This document shows positions 24,377 to 33,578 of a DNA stretch of 64,000 bases, one piece after another; positions within the stretch are counted from its first letter, which is position 1, and each line of letters opens with the position of its first letter. Under the pieces are notes generated by a model. It was not told the DNA's origin, did not search any database, and saw only the letters and a list, made by a program, of their open reading frames with translations. The position numbers were made by a program, and so were the translations under genes. This stretch comes from DATGLG01 sp035294245 (lineage in GTDB: Bacteria; Pseudomonadota; Alphaproteobacteria; JACZXZ01), in the NCBI GenBank assembly GCA_035294245.1, contig DATGLG010000020.1:1-64000 (forward strand), written 5' to 3'.

Positions 24377-25228
24377 ATGAGCATTGACCGCGTGCAGAAA
24401 CCGGAATCCTCGGCCGCCGAGCCGCCGAGCCGTCAGCCCAAGGCCTTTCACAATCAGCGGTTTCTCGAGAGTCGCGATGCGCGCGCCTTGCGTATCCTGG
24501 CGGAATATCTTGAGCCGCTCGTGCGCTTCGAGCGTCACGGCGTCCAGGATACCATCGTCTTCATGGGCTCGGCCCGGCTCCTTTCGAAGGAGGATGCGAC
24601 CGCGGCGGTGGCGGAGGCTAAGCGAAAGGGTGCCGGCGTCGCCGCGGCGGAAACGGCGCTCGAGCTTTCCGTCTATTACGAGGCGGCGCGGGAGCTGGCG
24701 CGCCGCCTCACCGAATGGTCAAAGAATTTGGGGAACGAGGAGCGCCGCTTCGTCGTCTGCACCGGGGGAGGGCCCGGCATCATGGAGGCGGCGAATCGCG
24801 GTGCGGCTGAGGCGAACGGCCCCAGCGTGGGCCTGACGATCTCGATCCCGAACGAGCAGTTCGACAACCCTTATGTGACGCGCGATCTGCATTTTCACTT
24901 TCACTACTTCTTCATGCGCAAATTCTGGTTCGCCTACCTGGCCAAGGCCGTCGTGCTCTTCCCCGGCGGCTTCGGGACGCTGGACGAGCTCTTCGAGATC
25001 CTCACCCTGGTGCAGACGCGAAAGATGCGCAAGCGGATGCCTATCGTCCTTTTCGGTGCGAAATATTGGGACGAGGTGGTCAATCTCGAGGCCTTGGCCC
25101 GCTACGGCACCATCAGCCCCGAGGACGTCAATCTCCTCCACCGCACGGATTCCATCGACGAGGCCTATGATGTCGTCACGCGCGGCTTGACGGAGAACGC
25201 GCTCGGCAGCCCCGGCGCTGTCCTGTAG
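24377..25228 (+). CDS. LOG family protein (cytokinin phosphoribohydrolase / nucleotide hydrolase-like)
   Basis: The 283-residue protein has the LOG/lysine-decarboxylase-like motifs CTGGGPGIMEAANRGA near residue 133 and PGGFGTLDELFEILTLVQ near residue 195. LOG enzymes cleave the N-glycosidic bond of nucleoside monophosphates. This one is longer at both ends than plant-type LOG proteins of about 190 residues. It starts at an ATG preceded by GGAG; a TTG at 24338 is also in frame. It sits in the catabolic cluster, 86 bases from the preceding gene; a functional tie is not evident. Confidence 0.87.
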   Translation: MSIDRVQKPESSAAEPPSRQPKAFHNQRFLESRDARALRILAEYLEPLVRFERHGVQDTIVFMGSARLLSKEDATAAVAEAKRKGAGVAAAETALELSVYYEAARELARRLTEWSKNLGNEERRFVVCTGGGPGIMEAANRGAAEANGPSVGLTISIPNEQFDNPYVTRDLHFHFHYFFMRKFWFAYLAKAVVLFPGGFGTLDELFEILTLVQTRKMRKRMPIVLFGAKYWDEVVNLEALARYGTISPEDVNLLHRTDSIDEAYDVVTRGLTENALGSPGAVL

Positions 25229-25314
25229 GGGCGGGCGCGGCGCTGCGGCGGTTGCAAGCAGGCGAGAATGGACGCTTGCCGGGTGGGGCGATAGAATTTT
25301 CATCGCTTCCACCC

Positions 25315-26259
25315 GTGACCGCTTGCGTAACTCGGGAGGTCCACATCCAGCATTCCTATGATCGCGCCGCCGAGGATCTTGGCAATATCGTCGGCCTTGA
25401 GCATGTCAATGTGCGGATCCCCGATCAGCAGGCCGCGACGGCGTTCTATGTGGCGGGCCTGGGCTTGACGCGCGATCCCTACCTCATGACCGGCGTCGAC
25501 AATATGTGGATCAATGTCGGCCGCAGCCAATTCCATCTGCCGACGGGGGCGCCGCAGCTCTTGCGCGGCCATGTGGGAATCGTCGTCCCGGATCGTGAGG
25601 CGCTGCTAAGGCGGCTCGATCGCGTGGCGCCGCTGCTTCGCGGCACCTGCTTCGATTTCCGCGAGCGCGACGGCTATGTCGAGACCGTCTCTCCCTGGGG
25701 AAACCGCATTCATTGCCATGCGCCCGATCCCCGCTTCGGCCCCGTCATCCTCGGCATGCCGTATGTCGAGTTTCGCGTGCCCATGGGCCGTGCTGAAGGG
25801 ATCGCGCGCTTCTATCGCGAAGTCCTGGGCGCGCCATCTTTCGTCGTCGCGGAGGCAGGCGGCGCGCTTGCGCGCGTCGCCGTCGGGGCGAGCCAAGAGC
25901 TCGTGTTCCGCGAAGCATCGGAATCGGACGTGCCCTATGATGGTCACCATATCCAGATCTATGTTGCGGATTTCTCAGGGCCCTATCGGCGTCTTGCTGA
26001 GCGGAAGGCGATCACGGAGGAAAGCGACCAGCATCAATACCGCTTCAACACGATTTTCGATCCGAAAAGCGGCGAGCACCTATTCACCATTGAGCATGAG
26101 GTGAGGAGCATGCGGCACCCGCTCTACAATCGGCCGCTCGTCAACCGGAACCCGACGCAGACGAACACCGATTACGTTCCTGGCGCCGATGCGTTGCCGT
26201 GGCCGAGGGCCGAGCGCAGCACGAGCGCGCCTCGTGGGCGATCCCGCGCGGCAGAATGA
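25315..26259 (+). CDS. Second VOC superfamily protein, dioxygenase-like
   Basis: From a GTG at 25315 the protein has 314 residues; in-frame TTG starts at 25252 and 25276 also exist and none has a clear ribosome site. Two VOC modules are visible: LEHVNVRIPDQQAATAFYVAGLGL in the first (core LEHVNVRIPDQQ) and VEFRVPMGRAEGIARFYREV in the second, with GHHIQIYV and FTIEHEV supplying possible metal ligands. It shares the general fold of the gene at 22334 but little obvious sequence. Its stop overlaps the next gene's start (ATGA). Confidence 0.75.
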   Translation: MTACVTREVHIQHSYDRAAEDLGNIVGLEHVNVRIPDQQAATAFYVAGLGLTRDPYLMTGVDNMWINVGRSQFHLPTGAPQLLRGHVGIVVPDREALLRRLDRVAPLLRGTCFDFRERDGYVETVSPWGNRIHCHAPDPRFGPVILGMPYVEFRVPMGRAEGIARFYREVLGAPSFVVAEAGGALARVAVGASQELVFREASESDVPYDGHHIQIYVADFSGPYRRLAERKAITEESDQHQYRFNTIFDPKSGEHLFTIEHEVRSMRHPLYNRPLVNRNPTQTNTDYVPGADALPWPRAERSTSAPRGRSRAAE

Positions 26260-27476
26260 GGCCGGCGATGGATGCCCGCTTCCAAGAAGCCGAATCTGAA
26301 GGTTCCGTTGCATCGCGTCCCGATTACCTGGCGCGGGTGAGGGCGCTGGCACCGCGCATCGACGCCTCGGCGGACGAGATCGAGAAGGAGCGCCGATTGC
26401 CGCCCGTGCTACTCGATGCCCTCGTCGAAACGGGATTCTTTCGCATGCTGCTGCCGCGACCGTTTGCCGGCGCCGAGATCGATCCGCCGAGCTTCGCGCA
26501 GGTCATCGAGGAGATCGCCAAGATCGACGCGAGCACGGCCTGGTGCCTCTGCCAGACCACCGTCTGCTCCATGGTGGCGGCCTTTCTCGCGCCCGAGACC
26601 GCGCAGGCGATCTTCGGGCGCGACCCGCGCGCCATCCTGGCCTGGGGACCGGGGCCGGGCGCGCGCGCGGTTGCGGTCCCGGGAGGGTATCGCGTCACTG
26701 GACGTTGGTCCTTCGCAAGCGGCGGGCGTCATGCCAACTGGCTCGGCGGCCATTGCGCGGTTTATGCGCCCGATGGAACGCCGCAGCGCGGGACGGATGG
26801 GGCGCCGGTTGCGCGCACCATGCTGTTTCCGGCAGAGGCGGCGGCCATGACCGATATCTGGCACGTCGTCGGGCTCAGGGGCACGGCAAGCGATGCATTC
26901 TCGGTCAACGATCTCTTCGTCCCCGAAAGCCATGCGGTGGCCCGCGACGATCAAGTGGCGCGACGCTATCACGGACCGCTTTATTGCTTCCCGACCAACA
27001 GCCTCTTCGCGTGCGGCTTCGCCAGCGTGGCCCTGGGCCTGGCGCGCAGCCTGCTCGACGATCTCGTGGCCTTGGCCAAGGAAAAGACGCCGCGCGGCTA
27101 CAAGCACGCCCTGGCGGAGAGCGCCGTGACCCAGTCGGATATTGCCCAGGCCGAAGCGCGGCTCCGGAGCGCGCGCCTCTATCTCAGGGGAACGATCGAG
27201 GAGGTTTGGCGTGCCGTGGCACAGTCGAACGTGTTGATGCTGGAGCAGCGCATGGCGATCCGGCTGGCGGCGACTCACGCCATCCAGGAAGCGGTGCAGG
27301 TCGCGGATACCGCTTATCACGCCGCCGGCGCCACGGCGATCTTCGCGAGCAACCCGTTCGAGCGCCGCTTCCGCGACATTCACACGGTCGCGCAACAGCT
27401 GCAGGGCCGGCGCTCCCATTTCGAGACCGTCGGGAAGTTCCTCCTCGGCCTCGAGGCGGACACCACCTTTCTCTGA
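26256..27476 (+). CDS. Acyl-CoA dehydrogenase-fold flavoprotein, possibly a two-component monooxygenase
   Basis: The 406-residue protein overlaps the VOC stop by four bases. It has the acyl-CoA dehydrogenase fold: N-terminal helical part with LPPVLLDALVETGFFRMLLP, central beta part with PGGYRVTGRWSFASGGRHANWL, and C-terminal helices with FRDIHTVAQQLQGRRSHFE. The LLPRPFAGAEIDP and WSFASG patterns are those of the HsaA/HpaH/DszC-like hydroxylases rather than of true dehydrogenases. A ring hydroxylation or N-oxidation before ring cleavage is a plausible role. A reductase partner is not seen nearby. Confidence 0.78.
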   Translation: MRPAMDARFQEAESEGSVASRPDYLARVRALAPRIDASADEIEKERRLPPVLLDALVETGFFRMLLPRPFAGAEIDPPSFAQVIEEIAKIDASTAWCLCQTTVCSMVAAFLAPETAQAIFGRDPRAILAWGPGPGARAVAVPGGYRVTGRWSFASGGRHANWLGGHCAVYAPDGTPQRGTDGAPVARTMLFPAEAAAMTDIWHVVGLRGTASDAFSVNDLFVPESHAVARDDQVARRYHGPLYCFPTNSLFACGFASVALGLARSLLDDLVALAKEKTPRGYKHALAESAVTQSDIAQAEARLRSARLYLRGTIEEVWRAVAQSNVLMLEQRMAIRLAATHAIQEAVQVADTAYHAAGATAIFASNPFERRFRDIHTVAQQLQGRRSHFETVGKFLLGLEADTTFL

Positions 27477-27574
27477 CCCGCCGACCGGATTGGCGCTGGG
27501 GCGATTCCGCCGCGTTGACCTGCTCCGCTTCTCGCGCAATGATCCGGATCGAGCATCTATCTGAGGAGCCCCCC

Positions 27575-28924
27575 ATGGAAGCCGCTATGTCGCTGATCGA
27601 GGTGGATCAGCAGCACCTGATCCATCCCCTGCATCACCCCCGGGACCACGAGCGCCCGCTCTTCTTCGTATCCGGTCACGGGGCGATGCTGCGCGACGCC
27701 GATGGGAAAGAGTATATCGACGGGCTTTCCAGCCTGTGGAACGTCAATGCCGGCCATAGCCGCAAGGAGCTGGCGGATGCTGCGGCGCAGCAGATGGCGC
27801 GCCTGGCCTTCGCCTCCGCCTATACCGGCGGCACCAACGAGCCGGCGATCCGACTGGCCGACAAGCTGGTCAAGCTTGCTTATGGCAACAGCTCTGCGGT
27901 CTATTTCACCACGGCGGGGGCCGAATCGAACGAATCCGCCTTCAAGCTCGCCCGCTTCTTCTGGAAAGTGCGCGGCAAGCCGAGCAAGGTGAAGATCTTC
28001 TCCCGCGTTCACGCCTATCACGGCGTCACCATGGCGGCGATGAGCGCCACCGGCATGAGCGCCTACCACAAGATGTTCGGCCCCCTCGTCCCGAATTTCC
28101 TGCAAGTGCCGGCGCCCTATCCTTATCGCTGGCCGGGTAACGAGGATCCGGGCCTCGGCGCCGCGGACGCCGTCGAGGCGGCGATCCTCAAGGAGGGACC
28201 CGACACCGTCGCGGCGGTGATCGCCGAGCCGGTTATGGGGGCGGGCGGGGTGATCGTGCCGCCGGCCAGCTACTTCCCGCGGCTGCGCGAAATCTGCAAC
28301 CGGCACGACGTGCTCCTCATCGCTGACGAGGTGATCACCGGCTTTGGCCGCACCGGCCGCTGGTTCGCCCTGGGACATTGGGGCGTCGAGCCCGACCTCG
28401 TCTCCTTCGCCAAGGGCGTCACCAGCGCCCACCTGCCCCTCGGCGGCGTGATCGTCTCGAAGCGGGTGCATGCGGCGATCGAGGAGGCCCCTGCGGATCA
28501 GAAGTTCATGCACGCAGCGACCTATTCCGGCCATCCCGTGTGCTGCGCCGTGGGTCTGCGCAATGTCGAGCTGATTGAGCAAGAGGGCCTCGTCGAGCGC
28601 GCGGCGATAATGGGCCGCCGGCTCCTCGCCGGCTTGGAGGGCCTGCGCGATCTGCCGGTGGTGGGCGACGTCCGCGGCCTTGGCATGATGTGCGGCGTCG
28701 AGCTCGTCGAGAGCCGAGAGAGCAAGAAGCCGGCCCTCGGCCTCGGCGCCAAGGTGGCCCGCGAGGCGCTCGCGCGCGGCCTCATCATCCGCATCCGCGG
28801 CGGTGCTGCGGAGCCGGCGATCGGCGACACGATATGCATCGCCCCGCCGCTCGTGACCCCGCCGGAGGTCCTCGATCGCTTCGCGCCGATCTTGCGCGAG
28901 GCCATCACTGCGGCGACGCGCTAG
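27575..28924 (+). CDS. Class III (omega-type) PLP aminotransferase
   Basis: The 449-residue enzyme starts at an ATG behind GAGGAG. It has the class III fold: GAMLRDADGKEYIDGLSSLW near residue 30, TTAGAESNESAFKLAR near residue 110, LLIADEVITGFGRTGRWF around residue 250, and the PLP lysine Lys280 in SFAKGVTSAHLPLGG. Such enzymes transaminate beta-alanine, GABA, polyamines or other amines to pyruvate. It lies 98 bases behind the flavoprotein gene and 27 bases before the DapA-like gene, so it is probably part of the same transcript. Confidence 0.92.
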   Translation: MEAAMSLIEVDQQHLIHPLHHPRDHERPLFFVSGHGAMLRDADGKEYIDGLSSLWNVNAGHSRKELADAAAQQMARLAFASAYTGGTNEPAIRLADKLVKLAYGNSSAVYFTTAGAESNESAFKLARFFWKVRGKPSKVKIFSRVHAYHGVTMAAMSATGMSAYHKMFGPLVPNFLQVPAPYPYRWPGNEDPGLGAADAVEAAILKEGPDTVAAVIAEPVMGAGGVIVPPASYFPRLREICNRHDVLLIADEVITGFGRTGRWFALGHWGVEPDLVSFAKGVTSAHLPLGGVIVSKRVHAAIEEAPADQKFMHAATYSGHPVCCAVGLRNVELIEQEGLVERAAIMGRRLLAGLEGLRDLPVVGDVRGLGMMCGVELVESRESKKPALGLGAKVAREALARGLIIRIRGGAAEPAIGDTICIAPPLVTPPEVLDRFAPILREAITAATR

Positions 28925-28951
28925 GCGAGGGCGGCCGATGCGGAGAGCGCC

Positions 28952-29914
28952 ATGACGCGATTGCTCGACGAGACCGCGAAGGGCGTCTACATCATTGCGG
29001 CGACGCCCTTCACCGATATGGGCGAGATCGACTGGCCGAGCGTGGACAGCCTCATCGAGTTTTATCTCGAGAAGGGTGTGAATGGCATGACCATCCTCGG
29101 CTTCATGGGCGAGGCCCAGAAGCTGAGCGGTCCGGAATCGACGCGGCTGGTCAAGCATGTCCTCGCTCGCGTCGACGGGCGCGTGCCCGTGATCGTCGGC
29201 GTGAGCAGCCCCGGCACGGCCAATCTCGTCGAGCTCGGCAAGCTGTCGATGGATGCCGGGGCCGCCGGCGTCATGGTGGCCCCGCTCGCCGGCCTCAGGA
29301 CCGAGGATCAGGTTCTCGCCTATTTCTCCAGCGTCATCGCGCAGCTCGGGCCGAAGATTCCCGTCGTCTATCAGGACTATCCCCAATCGACGGGGGTCTT
29401 CATCTCGCCCGAGGGATTCGTCAAGCTGGTGGATGCGCATCCTTCGCTTGTGGTTCTCAAACACGAGGATTGCCCGGGACTGCGCAAGGTCTCACGGGTC
29501 CGCCGCCTCTGCGACGGGAGCAAGCGGCGCCGTATCGGCATTCTCTGCGGCAATGGCGGGCTCTATCTGCCCCAGGAGCTGCGCCGCGGCGCCGACGGCG
29601 CCAATACCGGCTTTGCCTTTCCGGAGATGCTGGTCGGCGTCTGCGAGCGCTTCCAGCGTGGCGAGATCGAGGCGGCCGAGGATCTCTATGACGCCTATCT
29701 GCCCCTGGTCCGGTACGAGCAGCAGCCGGGGATCGGGCTTGCCATCCGCAAGGAGGTGCTGCGGCGCCGCGGCGCCATTCGCTCGGCCGCGGTGCGAGCG
29801 CCCGGCCCGAAGCTCGATGCCGACGACCTGAAGGAGCTCGACCAGCTCATCGCGCGGCTCGAGCGCCGTCTCAAGGGCGAGGCGGGCGAACGTAAGCGCG
29901 CGGCAGCGGAATAG
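28952..29914 (+). CDS. DapA/NanA-family class I aldolase-type lyase
   Basis: The 320-residue protein belongs to the dihydrodipicolinate synthase superfamily. The Schiff-base lysine is Lys170 (VVLKHED) and the catalytic tyrosine Tyr140 (VVYQDYPQSTG). The GTTGE loop of true DapA is replaced by GFMGEA (residues 50-55), so lysine synthesis is unlikely. Members with such changes act on 2-keto-3-deoxy sugar acids or related oxo acids. The IlvD/Edd dehydratase gene that converges 22 bases away could make such a substrate. Confidence 0.85.
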   Translation: MTRLLDETAKGVYIIAATPFTDMGEIDWPSVDSLIEFYLEKGVNGMTILGFMGEAQKLSGPESTRLVKHVLARVDGRVPVIVGVSSPGTANLVELGKLSMDAGAAGVMVAPLAGLRTEDQVLAYFSSVIAQLGPKIPVVYQDYPQSTGVFISPEGFVKLVDAHPSLVVLKHEDCPGLRKVSRVRRLCDGSKRRRIGILCGNGGLYLPQELRRGADGANTGFAFPEMLVGVCERFQRGEIEAAEDLYDAYLPLVRYEQQPGIGLAIRKEVLRRRGAIRSAAVRAPGPKLDADDLKELDQLIARLERRLKGEAGERKRAAAE

Positions 29915-29935
29915 CCGCCCGCGCACCCTTCGCTC

Positions 29936-31660
29936 TCAGTGGATCTCGGGCTCCGGCAGTGGGTCGGTGCCCTCGAGGAAATCGAAGTCGCAGCCCTCAT
30001 GGGCCTGGGTGATGTGCGCGGCGAAGAGCTTGTTGTAGCCGCGCGCGTAATGGCGGTTGGGCGGCGTCCATTCGGCGAGCCGTTTCGCGATCGCCCCGTC
30101 GTCGAGCTGCAGGTCGAGCCGGCGCTTCTCGACGTCGATCGAGATCATGTCGCCCGTGCGCACCGCGGCGAGCGGACCGCCGATATGGGATTCGGGCGAG
30201 ACATGCAGCACGCAGGCGCCGTAGCTGGTGCCGCTCATGCGCGCATCCGAGATGCGCAGCATGTCGCGCACGCCCTGCTTCAGGAGCTTCTGGGGAAGCG
30301 GCAGCATGCCCCATTCGGGCATGCCCGGGCCGCCGACGGGGCCGGCGTTCTGCAGCACGAGGACCGTATCCGCCGTGACGTCGAGATCGTCGCGATTGAT
30401 CTGCGCCGCCATCTCGTTGTAGTCGCGAAAGACGAGGGCCCGACCGGTATGCTTGAGAAAACGCCGCTCTGCCGCCGCCGGCTTCATCACGCAACCCTTG
30501 GGCGCGATATTGCCATAGAGCACCGCCGTGGCGCCCTCGGGATAGATCGCCTTGTCGAGGGGCCGGATGACGTCCGCGTTATAGACGGGGGCCCCGGCGA
30601 TGTTCTCGCCGAGCGTCTTGCCGTTGACCGTGAGGCAATCGGTGTGGAGATGGGCGCGGATCGTCTCGAGAAGCGCCCGCAGCCCACCCGCATAATAGAA
30701 GTCCTCCATGAGAAATTTGCCGGATGGGCGCAGATTGGCGATGACGGGCATTCTTCGAGATGCCGTCTCCACATCCTCGAGAGAGAGGGAGATGCCGCTA
30801 CGCCGCGCGAGCGCGAGGAGGTGGATGATGGCATTGGTCGAGCCGCCGAGCGCCATCTGCACGGTGAGGGCGTTCTCGAGGCTCTCGCGTGAGACGATGC
30901 GGGACGGCCGGAGGTCCTCCCACACCATCCCGACGGCGCGCGCGCCACAGGCGGCCGCCATGCGGCCATGACTGGAATCCGCGGCGGGAATCGAGGAGGC
31001 GCCCGGCAAGGTGAAGCCGAGAGTCTCGGCGATCGACATCATGGTCGCCGCCGTGCCCATGGTCATGCAGGTGCCATAGGAGCGGGCGATGCCGGCCTCC
31101 ATCTCGCGCCACTGCGCCTCGCCGATATTGCCGGCCTCCTTCTCGGCCCAGTATTTCCACACGTCGCTGCCGCTGCCGAGGACCTGCCCCGCCCAATTGC
31201 CCCGCAGCATCGGCCCTGCCGGCACGAAGATTGCCGGCAGATTCATGCTGATGGCGCCCATGAGCACGCCCGGCGTGGTCTTGTCGCAGCCGCCCATCAG
31301 CACGGCGCCGTCCACCGGGTGCGAGCGCAGCAGCTCCTCCGTCTCCATGGCCAGGAAGTTGCGGTAGAGCATCGTCGTCGGCTTGACGAAATTCTCGGCG
31401 AGAGACATTGCGGGAAGCTCGAGGGGAAAGCCGCCCGCCTGCCAAATGCCGCGCTTCACCTCCTCGACCCGGATGCGGAAATGGGCATGGCAGGGATTGA
31501 TGTCGCTCCAGGTGTTGATGATGGCGATGATCGGCTTGTCGGCGAAATCCTCGCGCGTATACCCCATCTGCAGCATGCGGGAGCGATGGCCGAAGGAGCG
31601 CAGGTCCTTGACGCCAAACCAGCGATGGCTGCGCAGGTCTTGAGGCTTGAGCTTCGTCAT
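29936..31660 (-). CDS. IlvD/Edd family dehydratase (aldonate dehydratase-like)
   Basis: The 574-residue Fe-S dehydratase starts at the ATG at 31660. Cluster-binding cysteines can be placed in SDINPCHAHF, LMGGCDKTTPG and YGTCMTMGTA. Other motifs are LPGASSIPAADSSH and GGPGMPEW. The pattern is closer to sugar-acid dehydratases (arabinonate, xylonate, gluconate) than to branched-chain IlvD, because of the SDINPCHAHF form. It would turn an aldonate into a 2-keto-3-deoxy acid. It lies downstream of the 3-hydroxyacyl-CoA dehydrogenase-like gene on the same strand. Confidence 0.9.
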   Translation of the reverse strand: MTKLKPQDLRSHRWFGVKDLRSFGHRSRMLQMGYTREDFADKPIIAIINTWSDINPCHAHFRIRVEEVKRGIWQAGGFPLELPAMSLAENFVKPTTMLYRNFLAMETEELLRSHPVDGAVLMGGCDKTTPGVLMGAISMNLPAIFVPAGPMLRGNWAGQVLGSGSDVWKYWAEKEAGNIGEAQWREMEAGIARSYGTCMTMGTAATMMSIAETLGFTLPGASSIPAADSSHGRMAAACGARAVGMVWEDLRPSRIVSRESLENALTVQMALGGSTNAIIHLLALARRSGISLSLEDVETASRRMPVIANLRPSGKFLMEDFYYAGGLRALLETIRAHLHTDCLTVNGKTLGENIAGAPVYNADVIRPLDKAIYPEGATAVLYGNIAPKGCVMKPAAAERRFLKHTGRALVFRDYNEMAAQINRDDLDVTADTVLVLQNAGPVGGPGMPEWGMLPLPQKLLKQGVRDMLRISDARMSGTSYGACVLHVSPESHIGGPLAAVRTGDMISIDVEKRRLDLQLDDGAIAKRLAEWTPPNRHYARGYNKLFAAHITQAHEGCDFDFLEGTDPLPEPEIH

Positions 31661-31810
31661 GGATTCTTCTGCTGTTGCGACTCGATCCGCCGGAAGACGA
31701 GCCTGGGATGCGCGCGGCAGCACCCGTCTCATCACCTGAATACAGGATATAGAGGTGAGACAGAACCCGCCACGATCGGACTGACGCCCGGCTTGGCGTC
31801 GGCATCGATC

Positions 31811-32740
31811 TTATGCCGGCAGCTTGCGTTCTCGGGGGACCGTGTTCGGCGCGGGCTCGCCCGCAGCCTCGGCGAGGAGGGCGAGGACACGCTTGAGCCG
31901 CGCGCCGGCTTGCGCGCTCACCGCCGCCGCGTTACAGCCGGACCAATCATAGAAGCCGAAGCCGGACGCGAGCCCGGTCTCGCCGCGGGCGACCATCTCC
32001 TGAACGAAGCCGGCCGGCTCCGCGGCGTGGGTGAGCACCGGCACCAACGCCGCCTGAGCTCGCGCATGGGTTTCGAGGCCGGAGATATCCTTCTGCTCGA
32101 TCAGCCCGGTCACGCACATGCGCGGCCCGAGCAGCTGCTTGGCCGCGCGGTCGATTTCCGCGGCCGAGGCCGCGCCCACGGCGATCAGATGATAGGCCTC
32201 GTGCAGGATCGCATGCTGAAGCCGGTTGACGAGATAGCCGGGGACGGGCTTGCGCACCAGGATCGGGTCCTTGCCGGCGCGCCGCATGGCCGTCGCGACC
32301 TGGTCAACGACCTCCGGCTCCGTCGCCGTGGCCGCAACCACCTCGACCATGGGACAGACGTCGGCCGGCTGGAAGTAATGCGTTCCGAGGAAACGCTGCG
32401 GGCGGGCAAGTCCGGATGCGAGCTCGTCGAGGGGAAGGCCGGAGGTGTTGGTGGCGATGATCACGGGCGGTGAATAGGCGCTCTCGATGGCTTGGAAGAC
32501 CTCGCGCTTGATCGCCGCATCCTCCGTCACGTTCTCGATAACCAGATCCGGGGCTTCCGGGGGCAGCGTAGCGACCGCGGTGACGCCTCGCGGCAAATCG
32601 GAAAGCGCGGCGGCGCGCCGGCTCCAGATCACGGTCGAGAAGCCGTGATCGGCGAAGGACCTCGCGACGCCTCGACCCATCGTCCCCGCGCCCACGATCA
32701 GCACGCGCGAGATCAGCGCGTCTCTATCTCCCTGCGTCAT
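31811..32740 (-). CDS. 3-hydroxyacyl-CoA dehydrogenase family protein
   Basis: The protein has 309 residues from the ATG at 32740 (an ATG at 32746 is also possible). The NAD motif is VLIVGAGTMGRGVARSFADHG near residue 12. The catalytic His lies in FLGTHYFQPADVCPMVEVV, and KPVPGYLVNRLQHAILHEAY marks the C-terminal domain boundary. Members of this group that stand alone often act on hydroxy acids such as L-gulonate, carnitine or hydroxybutyrate rather than CoA esters. A role with the IlvD gene in sugar-acid breakdown is plausible. A 150-base gap separates the two. Confidence 0.87.
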   Translation of the reverse strand: MTQGDRDALISRVLIVGAGTMGRGVARSFADHGFSTVIWSRRAAALSDLPRGVTAVATLPPEAPDLVIENVTEDAAIKREVFQAIESAYSPPVIIATNTSGLPLDELASGLARPQRFLGTHYFQPADVCPMVEVVAATATEPEVVDQVATAMRRAGKDPILVRKPVPGYLVNRLQHAILHEAYHLIAVGAASAAEIDRAAKQLLGPRMCVTGLIEQKDISGLETHARAQAALVPVLTHAAEPAGFVQEMVARGETGLASGFGFYDWSGCNAAAVSAQAGARLKRVLALLAEAAGEPAPNTVPRERKLPA

Positions 32741-33121
32741 GCCCATCGCACGCCCACTCCAGGCTGCCGCCCCCCAAAGCTCGGAGGGCAACAATGTCGT
32801 CCTTCATTACAAGAACCTCTCCGTCATTCGCCCGATTCATGCGCGGGCGCTCTTCCAGTCTAGCACGTCTCCGGACCGCTTATTGGCAGGCTCATGATGA
32901 GATAGAAGAGTCGTCCCGTTCCCCTGTCGACCCGGCGCAGGAAACCGTCGCCGGCTCCGTAAATCTGTGCATGGCTCGGGCCTTTCGAGCTGGATCGCAA
33001 TTCCGAAAGGCTCTTGCCATTGTGACGGCTGTCACCCCTCCCAAGGGGGTAGGTCGCGTTATCATTGAAGCCATGCGCAGATGCGCGACTGGAACAACGA
33101 CGAAGAAAGGTTGGGACTGCA
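32741..33121. other. Intergenic region with a CRP-like palindrome
   Basis: These 381 bases lie between divergent genes. Both strands have open frames here, but their composition (Arg/Ser-rich) looks noncoding. The palindrome GTGACGGCTGTCAC lies at 33022-33035, followed directly by a CCCC/GGGG stem. I see no RNA gene. Confidence 0.5.
33022..33035. promoter_or_regulatory. Palindrome GTGACGGCTGTCAC, CRP/FNR-like site
   Basis: The preceding base makes it TGTGA-N6-TCAC, close to a CRP-type site. It lies 87 bases before the start of the small periplasmic protein gene at 33122. A near copy, GTGACGGCCGTCAC, is at 46534-46547. The binding protein is unknown. Confidence 0.4.
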
Positions 33122-33370
33122 ATGATCACGAAAGGTTTGAGGACTCTGACGATTGCCGCCGCGTTCGCGAGCCTGGTGGGGTTCGCGGCCGGCACCTTCG
33201 CCGCCGAGAAGCATCCGGAGATCAATCGCGCCGAGCGCGCCCTGCACAATGCCAAGACGGCGCTCCAGCATGCCGCCAGCGACTTCGGCGGGCATAAGGC
33301 CGCCGCCCTGCAGGATATCGATCAGGCGCTCAACGAATTGCAGCAGGCCAAGCAGTTCGACAAGCACTGA
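33122..33370 (+). CDS. Small secreted or periplasmic helical protein
   Basis: The 82-residue protein has a signal peptide (MITKGLRTLTIAAAFASLVG..., cleaved near AGTFA, about residue 27). The mature 55 residues are helical, rich in His, Ala and Gln (HPEINRAERALHNAKTALQH, GGHKAAALQDIDQALNELQQ). Similar small helical exported proteins are, as far as I recall, widespread in alphaproteobacteria and have no known function. It has its own upstream palindrome (33022) and a large hairpin 30 bases after the stop. Confidence 0.75.
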   Translation: MITKGLRTLTIAAAFASLVGFAAGTFAAEKHPEINRAERALHNAKTALQHAASDFGGHKAAALQDIDQALNELQQAKQFDKH

Positions 33371-33399
33371 TCCGCCGGCCGCGGCAATTCTCGCGCCAT

Positions 33400-33444
33400 G
33401 GCCTGGCGCGGATCCGCCGGCGATATGGGATCCCGCGCCAGGCC
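33400..33444. repeat. Large near-perfect hairpin downstream of the small periplasmic protein gene
   Basis: The 16-base arm at 33400-33415 pairs with 33428-33444, with one bulged C, around a 12-base loop. A direct repeat GATCCGCCGGC occurs at 33369-33379 and again at 33411-33421. There is no T-run. It may be a factor-independent-like stop structure, an mRNA-stabilising element or a REP-like repeat unit. Confidence 0.55.
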
Positions 33445-33578
33445 GTCGGCGGTCTCAGGGGCAAAAAGAGGGGGTCCTCCCACTCGCCAAACCGACACGG
33501 ACATCGTGTCGCATTTACCTGGTCGTCGGCATGATCTAAGCAGCGCCGACGGGGGGCTCCGAGCCATGGAGCTTGTCG

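Noticed and set aside
27557..29464. 635-codon minus-strand frame over the aminotransferase and DapA-like genes
   Set aside because: Antisense shadow; the plus strand shows all catalytic residues of both enzymes.
32794..33297. Plus-strand frame in the gap and across the small periplasmic protein gene
   Set aside because: It overlaps the small gene in another frame and has Arg/Ser-rich, noncoding-like composition.
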